A stretch of 64,000 nt of DNA from Subsaximicrobium wynnwilliamsii (GTDB taxonomy: Bacteria > Bacteroidota > Bacteroidia > Flavobacteriales > Flavobacteriaceae), in assembly GCF_007997225.1 (NCBI RefSeq), contig NZ_VORM01000004.1, positions 1-64,000 on the forward strand. Direction: 5' to 3'. A program made the translations under genes and the position numbers. Positions within the stretch are counted from its first letter, which is position 1. Each line of letters opens with the position of its first letter. Below, in pieces: positions 9,090 through 18,570 of this stretch. The notes beneath the pieces are model-generated. The model saw only the letters and a list, made by a program, of their open reading frames with translations. It had not been told where the DNA came from and did not search any database.

Positions 9090-9576
9090 AATTGCATTGT
9101 TTTGTGGCTTCGGAATAATTTTTCTTCCATTCAACGGGTGTAAGGAGGAATCGAAAGCTTCAGCCATAAAACCCATTGAAGTCAAATTTCAAAAGGAAGG
9201 CGAACTTCAGCTAAAAAAGGCAAAGACCGATTCTTTGCTGGTCTCGTTGGACATAGAAATAGCCGATGATGATTATCAAACCCAAACAGGATTGATGTAT
9301 CGCCACAGCATGGCTGCCAATCGCGGGATGCTCTTTATTTTTCCAGAAAGCGAGATGCGTTCCTTTTATATGAAAAACACTCAATTTGCACTTGATATCA
9401 TTTATATAGATGAGAAAAAAACTATAGTAAGTATCCAAAAAAACGCAAAGGCTATGGATGAAGGTTCGCTACCCTCTGAAGCCCCTGCAAAATATGTTTT
9501 AGAGGTCAATGCAGGCTTGAGTGATGCTTGGGGCTTGGAACTGGGCGATTTAGCTGTATTTGATCTTAATGATTAA
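9067..9576 (+). CDS. DUF192 family protein, probable lipoprotein
   Basis: About 169 residues. I prefer the ATG at 9067 to the GTG at 9064. A hydrophobic N-terminus ends in FNGC, a possible but atypical lipobox. Residues about 55-169 form a DUF192 domain with TGLMYRHSMAANRGMLFIF, FYMKNTQFALDIIYID and YVLEVNAG. The biochemical role of DUF192 is unknown; it is a small beta-barrel fold often exported. The 5' end overlaps lgt, the enzyme that would lipidate it. Confidence 0.85.
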   Translation: MLKKHVLKIALFCGFGIIFLPFNGCKEESKASAIKPIEVKFQKEGELQLKKAKTDSLLVSLDIEIADDDYQTQTGLMYRHSMAANRGMLFIFPESEMRSFYMKNTQFALDIIYIDEKKTIVSIQKNAKAMDEGSLPSEAPAKYVLEVNAGLSDAWGLELGDLAVFDLND

Positions 9577-9810
9577 AGCTTGCTGAATTTTGAAGTACCC
9601 GAGATCAAAGCATATATAGCAAAAAGTCTGCGGATATGGGCCTAAGCAACTGAAACCGAATGGGGCTAATATTTCCCGCAGATTTATGCAGATAAAAATA
9701 GACGCTCGTTTTTTGCAATAAATAGCAAAATGAAAGCTTAGATTTATCGTTTTAACTCCGCCATCTAGAGCGTATTTCTTGAACATAGACCATCTTCAAT
9801 TCAGATTCAA

Positions 9811-10248
9811 TTAAATTAGCCTGATAAAGCAATTCATAAGATTAACAAGATTATGACCCACAGTTGGCCATAACAAATTCCCTGAAAATTTTCTTAAAAT
9901 CCCCAGACTCAGCGAGGTCACGAGTGTAAGATATACGATCGTGACGAGGTCGATTTTAAAATCCATCGTTTCTGTTAAAACAACGCCATGAATCATTGCG
10001 AATAACACGGTAACAATAACAAAGCCCCAACCAAAGGCGATGCCCTTGATTTTTTTCTTCGGAATAAAAGCCTTGCTCAAAATCCATAAGAGGATGCCGC
10101 GATACACAATTTCTTCAGACAGGCCGGGCATGCTCGCTTGGAACCAAAACTGTTCCAGATCAAAATCGCCACCTTTTGGGAAGAGTAGCATCTTGACGCC
10201 AAAATCGAAGATTAAGATTCCGAGGAAAATTAAAACACCCAGTTTCAA
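9811..10248 (-). CDS. CPBP protease catalytic half, possible TTG start
   Basis: 145 residues. Contains all the membrane metal-site motifs of the CPBP family: SEEIVYRG (EExxxR), FAMIHG and GHNLVN, on four or so hydrophobic helices. In the current sequence it could be translated alone from TTG 10248, which overlaps the TGA of the upstream fragment. The first helices of the fold would then be missing. I think a frameshifted single gene is more likely. Confidence 0.45.
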   Translation of the reverse strand: MKLGVLIFLGILIFDFGVKMLLFPKGGDFDLEQFWFQASMPGLSEEIVYRGILLWILSKAFIPKKKIKGIAFGWGFVIVTVLFAMIHGVVLTETMDFKIDLVTIVYLTLVTSLSLGILRKFSGNLLWPTVGHNLVNLMNCFIRLI

Positions 10249-10550
10249 AGTTCTTTTATTGAATTTGTTGTAAAACCAATGTCTTCACGAATGGATTTGG
10301 AAAGGCAAAACACAAAGAGCAATGCCAATGCCAAGCTCAGCAGGGTTCCGCTCCAATTGAGATTGAGGTTCAAAAATTCTAAATTGATTATTTCAAAGCC
10401 TAAAATGCGCAGGTAAGCATCTGCCAAGAAATAGGCTGCAAAAAGCAACAGGTATTTGAGATTGGTTTCCTTAGTGGTAAGTTGTGCTATTAATAAAAGA
10501 GGTGTGATGATTGCCAGCCAAATCAATGGCGTCCATAAAGACATAAACAT
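9811..10550 (-). pseudogene. CPBP-family intramembrane protease gene broken by a -1 frameshift
   Basis: Two overlapping minus-strand frames form one CPBP (CAAX protease / bacteriocin-processing) protein of about 245 residues. The upstream frame (10550-10245, 101 residues) gives the first hydrophobic segments and ends ...NSIKEL-stop. The downstream frame (10248-9811) continues as LKLGVLIF. One extra T in the CTTTG run near 10247 would join them as ...KELLKLGV.... Whether this is a real mutation, phase variation or sequence error cannot be told from this copy. Confidence 0.7.
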
Positions 10551-10853
10551 AGGTTTTTCGAGATTCTTGCTGTAGTTTCGACGAGTGCCATTAGCGTTTG
10601 TTACGGATTTAGGCGTTTTGGAACGAATTTGAGTTCTAGAAATTTTTATTCAGAAATAGTGTTGCCCGGAAACGAATCAAGAAAGCTGTGCTTTTAGAAA
10701 CAATGCTTCCGAAACCCCACCCCTAACCCCTTATTGGTTTTGATTTAATTTTTTCACAGACCCGAAGAACTAACTCAAGATTAGCATTACGGTATCCCAC
10801 AAAAAAAAACCATTTCCGAAGAAATGGTTTTAAATATAAAATGAATTATAATT
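10551..10853. other. Interval between secDF and CPBP gene
   Basis: 303 bp. It holds the secDF terminator at 10797-10830 and a C-rich stretch, CCCCACCCCTAACCCC, around 10715-10730. I see no gene. It must contain the promoter of the minus-strand CPBP gene, but no clear TAnnTTTG box is visible. Confidence 0.45.
10797..10830 (-). terminator. Rho-independent terminator of secDF
   Basis: A perfect 10 bp stem (AAACCATTTC / GAAATGGTTT, 10807-10816 and 10821-10830) with a CGAA loop. On the minus strand it is followed by a run of about ten T. Confidence 0.8.
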
Positions 10854-13832
10854 TTAAGCATTGTCTGCCTCTCCTTCCGGAGCTTTACCCTTATCTTTTA
10901 AAGTGTCATACATTAAAGGTGTTGCTATAAACACCGAGGAATAGGTACCTATGATGACCCCTACGATCAATGCGAACAATAGATCTTTCAAGGATTGCGC
11001 GCCAAATAGGAACATCGCGAACAATACCACCAATGTGGTTAACGAGGTATTCAAGGTTCTACTCAATGTGCTATTTATAGCAGTATTAATGTTGAAACCT
11101 CCCTTGAATCCTTCCTTTTCGGCCAGTTCTTCACGAATTCTATCAAATACAACCACGGTATCATTAAGCGAATAACCAATTACGGTTAAGACCGCTGCAA
11201 TAAAGGCTTGGTCAATTTCCATACTAAATGGCATGAATTTATATAAAAGCGAGAACACACCCAAAAGAATGATCACATCATGGAATACCGCTGCAACAGC
11301 ACCCAATGAGAATTGCCATCTTTTAAATCGCAATAGAATGTAAAGGAACACCACCAAAAGCGATCCCAATACTGCCCAGAATGATTCGGTCTTGATATCA
11401 TCGGCAATGGTAGGACTCACTTTACTGGATAACACTTTCCCTAAACCATCTTTACCTGCAGCAAAATCGGGGTAGCTCATGCCTTGAAGATGACTTTCCA
11501 AGCCACCGTATAACATCCTTTGAATTTCCTCATCAATGTCAACAGAGTTTTCATCAACCTTATATTTGGTCGAGATCTTCAATTGATGGTCGCCACCAAT
11601 GGTCTTGACCTCAACACTTTTAAAAAGCACAGTAAGGTCTTTATCAACATCTCCAGCGTTTACAGCTTCTGGAAAGCGTACTTGGTAGGTTCTACCTCCA
11701 ACAAAATCGATACCTTGATCCAGTTTATTAGTAAACAAAGAGATCAAACTCACAACAATCATAATCCCTGAAACCACATAAGCAATTTTACGTTTCCCAA
11801 TGAAGTTTATGCTGTTGTTTTTGAATAGATTTTTAGTGATAGACGTAGAGAAATCCAAGGTCTTGTTCTTGTTCGCATACCAATCTACCAACAATCGCGT
11901 GATAAAGATCGCTGTAAATAAAGAGGTCACAATACCAATCAATAAGGTCGTTGCAAAACCTTTAATAGGTCCTGTACCAAATATAAATAAGATCAATGCT
12001 GTTAAACCTGTGGTAATGTTAGCATCAAGAATAGAAGACAAAGCGTTTGAGAAACCGTCTTTGATCGCTTGTTTTTGAGCTTTGCCTTTGTTAAGCTCTT
12101 CCCTGATACGTTCAAAAATAAGCACGTTTGCATCTACAGACATACCGATGGTCAAAACGATACCTGCCAAACCTGGAAGTGTCAATACGGCACCCAAGCC
12201 AGATAGTACACCAAAGATCAAAATAATGTTGAAGATCAAGGCAATATCTGCGGCAAGACCTGCTTTACCGTAATATAGAATCATCCATATCAATACCAAT
12301 GACAATGCCAATAGAAAGGATTTCGTACCACTTTCAATGGCTTCCTTACCTAAAGAGGGACCAACTTGATCTGCTTGAATGATCTCTGCTCTTGCCGGTA
12401 ATTTACCAGCTCTTAAGACATTCGCTAAATCGGTTGCCTCCAAAACTGTAAAGTTTCCTGAAATTTCAGTGTTGCCACCAGAAATCGCTCCGTTGGAAGC
12501 CGTTGGCGCAGAATAGACAATATCATCCAAAACAATCGCAATCTGACTGCCTTGCGCAGAGGCACGACCAGTCATTTCCTCCCAAATCTTAGAACCCTTG
12601 GCATTCATTTGCATGGATACTGTTGGTCTGTTGGTTTGGCTATAAGATTGGCGCGCATCGGTTACAACGCCTCCGCTCAAATCTGGTTCATTATCTCTGT
12701 TTCCTTTGAGTGCATATAAATCAACATACTCCACATTGGTTTCTGGATCTAAGCTTGGCAAACCAAATGCGAATTTGGTGTATCTCAATTCTGCCGGAAG
12801 ATTTGCTCTAACCGCATCCATTGCTAAATAGGACTTCATGGTTTCCTTATCCTCCAACTTGAGCGCTAACATGCCTCCACTTCGCGGTGGACCAACGATC
12901 TCAAAGAATGGATTAGCACCGGTAGTCGAAATAGAATCGGTTGAAGTTTCGCCCAATAGGTCATCAATCTTGCTGTCCTGATTTGTTGCAGTCGAATCTT
13001 GTTCTGTAACAGTTTCAGTGGTTTCAGTTCCCAACTGCGTTTTAAGCGTTTCATTGGTTGCACCAAAGAAATCGCTCAATACCTGTGGTGTTTCCACATC
13101 CCAAAATTGAAGTTGAGCAGTGGTTGTGATCAATTCCGTGGCACGCTTGATGTCTTTAACACCAGGTAATTCCACCAATACGCGTCCAGAATTACCCAGA
13201 CGTTGAATGTTTGGCGAAGTCACACCAAATTGGTCAATCCGTTTTCTCAGTACCTCGAAAGCAGAAATAATAGATTCGTCAACTTTTTCCTCTAATTTAG
13301 ATTTTACATCATCGTCGCTCATGGAGATATCGATAACATCATCCATATTTCTGTTGGCAAAAATATCTGGAGACGCTAATTTTTTATCACCTTTCACGCG
13401 TTCCCAAGCTGTGAAAAAAGACTCTAAATAAGGTTCTTGTGCGTCTTTTTGAATTTCAACGGCATCTGTTAATGCCTTATTGAAAGCAGGGTCCTTAGAG
13501 TTATTGGATAATCCTTGAAGAATATCCCTAACCGAAATCTGTAGGATCACATTAAGCCCTCCTTTAAGGTCTAGCCCCAAATTCATGGCTTTCTCTTTAA
13601 CTTCATTGCCTGTAAACGTGGCAATGCCAATATCGTAAACTTCGCGATTGGCAATTGAATCCATGTAATGAACCTCAGCATCATTGATTTGCTCTGGGTC
13701 ATCGTACTTATTTACTGCGTAAGTTTTCGCGTCTTCATCCAATTGATTGGATTTAAAAGTAAAAGCTAATTGGTAGATACTTACTAAACCAAATAGCAGT
13801 GCAAAAAGCTTTACTAGTCCTTTGTTTTGCAT
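10854..13832 (-). CDS. secDF: Protein translocase subunit SecDF (single-chain fusion)
   Basis: 992 residues. A proton-driven accessory of the Sec translocon, in the inner membrane. The SecD half (about 1-620) has an N-terminal helix, GLDLKGGLNVILQI near residue 85, the periplasmic P1 domain with FGVTSPNIQRLG, and the VLTIGMSVDANVLIFERIREEL segment. The SecF half (about 660-990) has GIDFVGGRTYQVRF and AVLTVIGYSLNDTVVVFDRIREEL. Fused SecDF is normal in Bacteroidota. A Ser/Thr/Gln-rich insert near residues 270-310 lies in the P1 region and is probably a flexible loop. A promoter and terminator bracket the gene, so it looks monocistronic. Confidence 0.97.
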   Translation of the reverse strand: MQNKGLVKLFALLFGLVSIYQLAFTFKSNQLDEDAKTYAVNKYDDPEQINDAEVHYMDSIANREVYDIGIATFTGNEVKEKAMNLGLDLKGGLNVILQISVRDILQGLSNNSKDPAFNKALTDAVEIQKDAQEPYLESFFTAWERVKGDKKLASPDIFANRNMDDVIDISMSDDDVKSKLEEKVDESIISAFEVLRKRIDQFGVTSPNIQRLGNSGRVLVELPGVKDIKRATELITTTAQLQFWDVETPQVLSDFFGATNETLKTQLGTETTETVTEQDSTATNQDSKIDDLLGETSTDSISTTGANPFFEIVGPPRSGGMLALKLEDKETMKSYLAMDAVRANLPAELRYTKFAFGLPSLDPETNVEYVDLYALKGNRDNEPDLSGGVVTDARQSYSQTNRPTVSMQMNAKGSKIWEEMTGRASAQGSQIAIVLDDIVYSAPTASNGAISGGNTEISGNFTVLEATDLANVLRAGKLPARAEIIQADQVGPSLGKEAIESGTKSFLLALSLVLIWMILYYGKAGLAADIALIFNIILIFGVLSGLGAVLTLPGLAGIVLTIGMSVDANVLIFERIREELNKGKAQKQAIKDGFSNALSSILDANITTGLTALILFIFGTGPIKGFATTLLIGIVTSLFTAIFITRLLVDWYANKNKTLDFSTSITKNLFKNNSINFIGKRKIAYVVSGIMIVVSLISLFTNKLDQGIDFVGGRTYQVRFPEAVNAGDVDKDLTVLFKSVEVKTIGGDHQLKISTKYKVDENSVDIDEEIQRMLYGGLESHLQGMSYPDFAAGKDGLGKVLSSKVSPTIADDIKTESFWAVLGSLLVVFLYILLRFKRWQFSLGAVAAVFHDVIILLGVFSLLYKFMPFSMEIDQAFIAAVLTVIGYSLNDTVVVFDRIREELAEKEGFKGGFNINTAINSTLSRTLNTSLTTLVVLFAMFLFGAQSLKDLLFALIVGVIIGTYSSVFIATPLMYDTLKDKGKAPEGEADNA

Positions 13833-13869
13833 TGTAATGTTTTTTATTAGTCAGATTTTTTTTAACGGG

Positions 13870-13900
13870 CAAATATAGAATTTACCAGTAGACCTGACAA
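13870..13900 (-). promoter_or_regulatory. Bacteroidota-type promoter of secDF
   Basis: On the minus strand, TATATTTG (13877-13870) matches TAnnTTTG, with TTG at 13900-13898 about 20 bp upstream as a -33 element. The leader to the ATG at 13832 would be about 30 nt. Confidence 0.55.
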
Positions 13901-14025
13901 TTATTTTTATAGTTTGGATTTTGAAATGTAGAAGACTTATTTGAAGATCATTAAGTCTTATTTTGAGGGTTTATAGCATTTATTTGAGGTTTCCCTAAAT
14001 AGTTTTAGCTACAAACAGCTACTCA

Positions 14026-14652
14026 TTAAGCTGAAGGTCCCGCTCGCACCTCTGGTATTTTTTGGAACAAATCATCAAATGCAATGGCATTCACAAGCTT
14101 TGTTTGAAGCCTGTTGTCTTTAATTGGAAGCTGAAGGTCTTGAATTTGAACCTGTACGGCAACAAAGTCATTTGGGTTAAAAAACCGATCTTTATCACTT
14201 CGGGATTCCAAGGCTAATTTTCCGTTTATACTGGCATCCATCTCATTGGCCTGATGCAATTCAAACACTTTCAGCTCATAATACGTAGTATCGTTATCTT
14301 CGGAAGGAAATCCATTGCCACGACTGGTTTTTTCAGAAGGAAATGCGTAGCCATTTTTGGCATGTTGCTCTTTGGAAAGCAAACATTTTATCGCGGAAAC
14401 ATCCAGCTGACTAAAATAGGAGATCTTTAAAAGACCAGCTTCTGGCTTGGAAACGTTGATCTTTAAAACGCCAAGGGCATGCAGTTGTTTTTTGACATTC
14501 GCAATGGCATGTTCAGTAAGGGATGCATCAACCTCATCATTGGAAAATTGCAAGACAATTTCCTGATTTGGGACTATTGTTCTCTGTTGTTTGGAAATCC
14601 CCAAAACACAAAGTACAAGAATCAAAGTACTAATGTACCATTTTGAATTCAT
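14026..14652 (-). CDS. Hypothetical protein with N-terminal signal anchor
   Basis: I start it at ATG 14652 (MNSKWYISTLI), giving 208 residues; the frame extends 21 residues further upstream but adds a second hydrophobic stretch that looks like leader sequence. A single helix (about 6-18) is followed by an exported mixed alpha/beta region. No domain is recognised. The segment DASLTEHAIANVKKQLHALG suggests an amphipathic helix, and the tail contains an acidic beta-rich part. It lies alone between secDF and the 96 bp repeat array. Confidence 0.6.
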   Translation of the reverse strand: MNSKWYISTLILVLCVLGISKQQRTIVPNQEIVLQFSNDEVDASLTEHAIANVKKQLHALGVLKINVSKPEAGLLKISYFSQLDVSAIKCLLSKEQHAKNGYAFPSEKTSRGNGFPSEDNDTTYYELKVFELHQANEMDASINGKLALESRSDKDRFFNPNDFVAVQVQIQDLQLPIKDNRLQTKLVNAIAFDDLFQKIPEVRAGPSA

Positions 14653-14799
14653 GCGCCAAATATATAAAAAAAAAATTGATAAAGGTATTAGATTTGAGTC
14701 CGTTTGCTTCGCCAATACTCAATACAAATCGCCTCTCGAATATCGAATATATCGCCACTTAGGGCAGCAAATAACTTGTATTCAAACTGATCCTCAAAC

Positions 14800-16758
14800 T
14801 GATTTGCGCGAATCCCTTAATTTTTATCTGTGGGCATCTGCCAGATCTGCGTCATCTGTGTTCCAAAAATAGAACGCTGATGACGCGGATCAAACTGTTT
14901 TGCGCGGATTTCTGAATTTTTATCTGTGAGCATCTGCCAGATCTGCGTCATCTGTGTTCCAAAAATAGAACGCTGATGACGCGGATTAAACTGATTTACG
15001 CGAATCCCTTAATTTTTATCTGTGGGCATCTGCAAGATCTGCGTCATCGGTGTTCCAAAAATAGAACGCTGATGACGCGGATTAAACTGATTTACGCGAA
15101 TCCCTTAATTTTTATCTGTGGGCATCTGCAAGATCTGCGTCATCGGTGTTCCAAAAATAGAACGCTGATGACGCGGATCAAACTGATTTACGCGGATCCC
15201 CTGAATTTTTAGCTGTGAGCATCTGCAAGATCTGCGTCATCTGTGTTCCAATCATAGAACGCTGATGACGCGGATCAAACTGATTTGCGCGGATCCCTGA
15301 ATTTTTAGCTGTGAACATCTGCAAGATCTGCGTCGTTTGTGTTCCAAAAATAGAACGCTGATGACGCGGATTAAACTTATTTGCGTGGATTCCTGTATTT
15401 TTATCTGCGAACATCTGCAAGATCTGCGTCATCTGTGTTCCAAAAACAGAACGCTGATGACGCGGATCAAACTGATTTACGATGATTCCTGAGTTTTTAT
15501 CTGTGAACATCTGCAAGATCTGCGTCATCTGTGTTCCAAAAACAGAACGCTGATGACGCGGATGAAACTGATTTGCGCGGATCCCCTGAATTTTTATCTG
15601 TGAACATCTGCAAGATCTGCGTAATCTGTGTTCCAAAAATAGAACGCTGATGACGCGGATCAAACTGATTTACGCGGATCGCTGAATTTTTTATCTGCAA
15701 GCATCTGCAAGATCTGCGTCATCGGTGCTCCAACCATAGAACGCTGATGACGCGGATCAAACTGATTCGCGCGGATCCCCTGAATTTTTATCTGTGAGCA
15801 ACTGCCAGATCTCCGTCATCTTTGTTCCAACTATAGAACGCTGATGACGCGGATTAAACTGATTTGCGCGGATCGCTGAATTTTTTATCTGTGGGCATCT
15901 GCCAGATCTGCGTCATCTGTGTTCCAACCATAGAACGCTGATGACGCGGATGAAACTGATTTACGCGGATCCCTTAATTTTTATCTGTGAACTGCTGCAA
16001 GATCTGCGTCATCTGTGTTCCAAAAATAGAACGCTGATGACGCGGATCAAACTGATTTGCGCGGATTTCTGAATTTTATCTGTGAACTGCTGCAAGATCT
16101 GCATCATCTGTGTTCCAAAAATAGAACGCTGATGACGCGGATGAAACTGATTTACGCGGATCCCTTAATTTTTATCTGTGGGCATCTGCAAGATCTGCGT
16201 CATCTGTGTTCCAACTATAGAACGCTGATGACGCGGATTATACTGATTTGCGCGGATCCCTGAGTTTTTATCTGTGATCATCTGCCAGATCTGCGTCATC
16301 TGTGTTCCAAAAATAGAACGCTGATGACGCGGATGAAACTGATTTGCGCGGATCCCTGAGTTTTTATCTGTGAACATCTGCAAGATCTGCGTTATCTGTG
16401 TTCCAAAAATAGAACGCTGATGACGCGGATTATACTGATTTGCGCGGATTTCTGAATTTTTATCTGTGGACATCTGCAAGATCTGTGTCATCTGTGTTCC
16501 AAACATAGACCGCTGATGACGCGGATTATACTGATTTGCGCGGATCCCTGAGTTTTTATCTGTGAACATCTGCAAGATCTGCGTTATCTGTGTTCCAAAA
16601 ATAGAACGCTGATGACGCGGATTAAACTGATTTGCGCGAATCCCTGAGTTTTTATCTGTGGGCATCTGCAAGATCTGTGTCATCGGTGTTCCAAAAATAG
16701 AACGCTGATGACGCGGATGAAACTGATTTACGCGGATTTCTGAATTTTTATCTGTGAT
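14800..16758 (+). repeat. Array of 20 tandem 96-97 bp palindromic units
   Basis: The anchor AGAACGCTGATGACG (or a one-base variant) starts at 14871, 14967, 15063, 15159, 15256, 15352, 15448, 15544, 15641, 15738, 15835, 15932, 16028, 16123, 16219, 16315, 16411, 16507, 16603 and 16699. Spacing is 95-97 bp, mostly 96. Units differ at scattered positions. Each unit is a near-palindrome: GAACGCTGATGACGCGGAT faces ATCTGCGTCATCTGTGTTC, with an inner pair GCGCGGAT / ATCTGTGA and a loop around CCTGAATTTTT. There are no unique spacers and no coding gene. A possible single relative lies near 9675-9695 (CCGCAGATTTATGCAGAT). Confidence 0.95.
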
Positions 16759-16764
16759 CTGAAA

Positions 16765-16795
16765 CAAAAAAGCCAGCTCAAATGAGATGGCTTTT
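16765..16795 (-). terminator. Terminator of the DUF4412-like gene
   Basis: Stem AAAGCCAGCTC / GAGATGGCTTT with one mismatch and an AAAT loop. The minus strand continues into six T. It sits exactly between the gene and the end of the 96 bp array, so transcription of the gene should not enter the array. Confidence 0.7.
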
Positions 16796-16846
16796 CTGTA
16801 ATATGGAATGAACGAATCCAAGAACCCATTAAAAAATAGAAATGGC

Positions 16847-17503
16847 TTATTTTGGCTGCATGTCCTTATAGCCCTCTGGAGGCGTGAGGTCAAAAATACC
16901 TGAATCCACTTTTTCTTCATCAATAGAAGTGACTTCATTGGTAATGGTCATGTTCATCCCCATTTGATTCACATCCATAGACATGTACATTGGAAATCCA
17001 GAAATCTTATCGTTAAACGTCGCTGTTTGTTGCGACATTGCAGAAATAGCATCGGTGGTAAACATTTCCATTTTCATAGTCTGCCCATCTTTGGTCATGG
17101 TCACAAAATATTGCTGACACTCATAACCTAGAATGCTTTTAGTTTCATCTCCTTTTTTGATCTCCATATTTTTTTTATCGGCTTCACTAAGCGAAATATC
17201 CTGTAGCATATAAACTTTGCCCATTGACGGACTATCCATCAACATGAGCATTTTGTTGGAATCGCCATCAATAATGGATATAACTTTCCCCGTCATGGGG
17301 CTTGTGGCTTCTGCTCTGGTCTTATTGCCTTTAAAATAACTCGTGGTCTCAACATCTCCTATCATGGCCAATTGCGCCTTGGCTTGCTCATTATCGCTAG
17401 TCATGGTTTGCTTGGAAATTACCTTTCCTTCTTCAAAGCTATCTTGGCCAAAGCTAGCGTAACATAAGTTTAGTGCCAATAAGGCTAATATCAGTTTTTT
17501 CAT
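16847..17503 (-). CDS. Secreted DUF4412-like protein
   Basis: 218 residues with a signal peptide (MKKLILALLALNLCYASFGQ, cleavage after FGQ). The mature part is beta-rich, with GNKTRAEATSPMTGKVISII, ILGYECQQYFVTM, and many Met residues. It resembles the DUF4412 family of periplasmic or outer-membrane-associated proteins, whose role is unknown. One Cys in the mature protein. Upstream of the gene, 140 bp separates it from mdh; each has its own terminator. Confidence 0.65.
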   Translation of the reverse strand: MKKLILALLALNLCYASFGQDSFEEGKVISKQTMTSDNEQAKAQLAMIGDVETTSYFKGNKTRAEATSPMTGKVISIIDGDSNKMLMLMDSPSMGKVYMLQDISLSEADKKNMEIKKGDETKSILGYECQQYFVTMTKDGQTMKMEMFTTDAISAMSQQTATFNDKISGFPMYMSMDVNQMGMNMTITNEVTSIDEEKVDSGIFDLTPPEGYKDMQPK

Positions 17504-17587
17504 TTTAATGGTTTTAATGGTTTCAATTTTGATAAATATAAAGAAATATTTTGTGCATTTGAACCTTTGTCATCAGGCTTTTAACTA

Positions 17588-17625
17588 AAAAACCTCATAA
17601 ACTTAAAAGGTTCCATGAGGTTTTT
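17588..17625 (-). terminator. Terminator of mdh
   Basis: AAAACCTCAT at about 17589-17598 pairs with ATGAGGTTTT at about 17615-17624, loop of 16 nt; the minus strand ends in T residues. Confidence 0.65.
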
Positions 17626-17643
17626 GTTTAAAAATACAGCCGC

Positions 17644-18570
17644 TTAAATTTCTAAAAGCGCGTTGGTTTTTTTAACACCTTCTGCACTTTGCTCCATGTG
17701 TTTCTGTTCTGCATCACTCAGTTTGATGCTCACTATTTTCTCGATACCGTTGCGTCCTAAAATTACGGGTACACCAATACAAAGGTCTTTTAAACCGAAC
17801 TCACCGTCTAAAAGCACTGAACAAGGGAACATTTTCTTTTGGTCGCACGCTATGGCTTGCACCATACTACTTACTGCTGCACCTGGCGCATACCAAGCCG
17901 AAGTGCCCAATAATTTGGTCAATGTCGCACCACCTACTTTAGTATCTTCCTTGACTTGCTCCAAACGTGCTTCAGATATAAATTCTGAAACTTTTATGCT
18001 GTTTCTAGTCGCATGCGCTGTTAATGGTACCATCCCAGTGTCGCTATGACCACCAATCACCATACCATCAATATCACTTATAGGTGCTTCCAAAGCTTCT
18101 GCTAAACGGTATTTGAAGCGTGCGGAATCCAAGGCACCACCCATCCCAATGATTCTGTTTTTAGGCAAGCTGGTGGTTTTGTGCACCAAATAGGTCATCG
18201 TGTCCATAGGATTGCTCACTACGATGATGATTGTATTTGGAGAGTTTTCAATGAGACTTGAAGATACCGTTTTCACGATTCCAGCATTGATCCCTATGAG
18301 TTCTTCGCGCGTCATGCCAGGTTTTCTAGGAATACCAGAAGTAATCACGCAAACATCGCTATCTGCAGTCTTCGAATAATCGTTGGTAACCCCTGTGATC
18401 TTGGTGTCAAACCCATTTAAAGATGCGGTTTGCATTAAATCCATGGCTTTACCTTCGGCAAATCCTTCTTTAATATCCAATAAAACCACTTCACTTGCGA
18501 AATTTTTAATCGCAATATACTCGGCACAACTTGCGCCTACTGCTCCTGCTCCAACTACTGTTACTTTCAT
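17644..18570 (-). CDS. mdh: NAD-dependent malate dehydrogenase
   Basis: 308 residues. Oxidises malate to oxaloacetate in the TCA cycle. The Rossmann motif GAGAVGAS is at residues 7-14. Substrate-binding arginines R82 and R88 lie in PRKPGMTREE, and the catalytic pair is D148 (ALDSARF) and H175 (IGGHSDTGMVPL). The double-Arg PRKPGM motif identifies malate rather than lactate as substrate. Length and motifs match the LDH-like MDH group used by Bacteroidota. Confidence 0.95.
   Translation of the reverse strand: MKVTVVGAGAVGASCAEYIAIKNFASEVVLLDIKEGFAEGKAMDLMQTASLNGFDTKITGVTNDYSKTADSDVCVITSGIPRKPGMTREELIGINAGIVKTVSSSLIENSPNTIIIVVSNPMDTMTYLVHKTTSLPKNRIIGMGGALDSARFKYRLAEALEAPISDIDGMVIGGHSDTGMVPLTAHATRNSIKVSEFISEARLEQVKEDTKVGGATLTKLLGTSAWYAPGAAVSSMVQAIACDQKKMFPCSVLLDGEFGLKDLCIGVPVILGRNGIEKIVSIKLSDAEQKHMEQSAEGVKKTNALLEI

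Noticed and set aside
14800-16758. CRISPR array
   Set aside because: Units are contiguous and similar over their full 96-97 bp; there are no unique spacers and no cas genes.
16165-16938. 257-codon minus-strand frame through the repeat array
   Set aside because: Repeats of 96 bp keep frame by arithmetic; the 5' part overlaps the DUF4412-like gene, and the DNA is better explained as a palindromic array.
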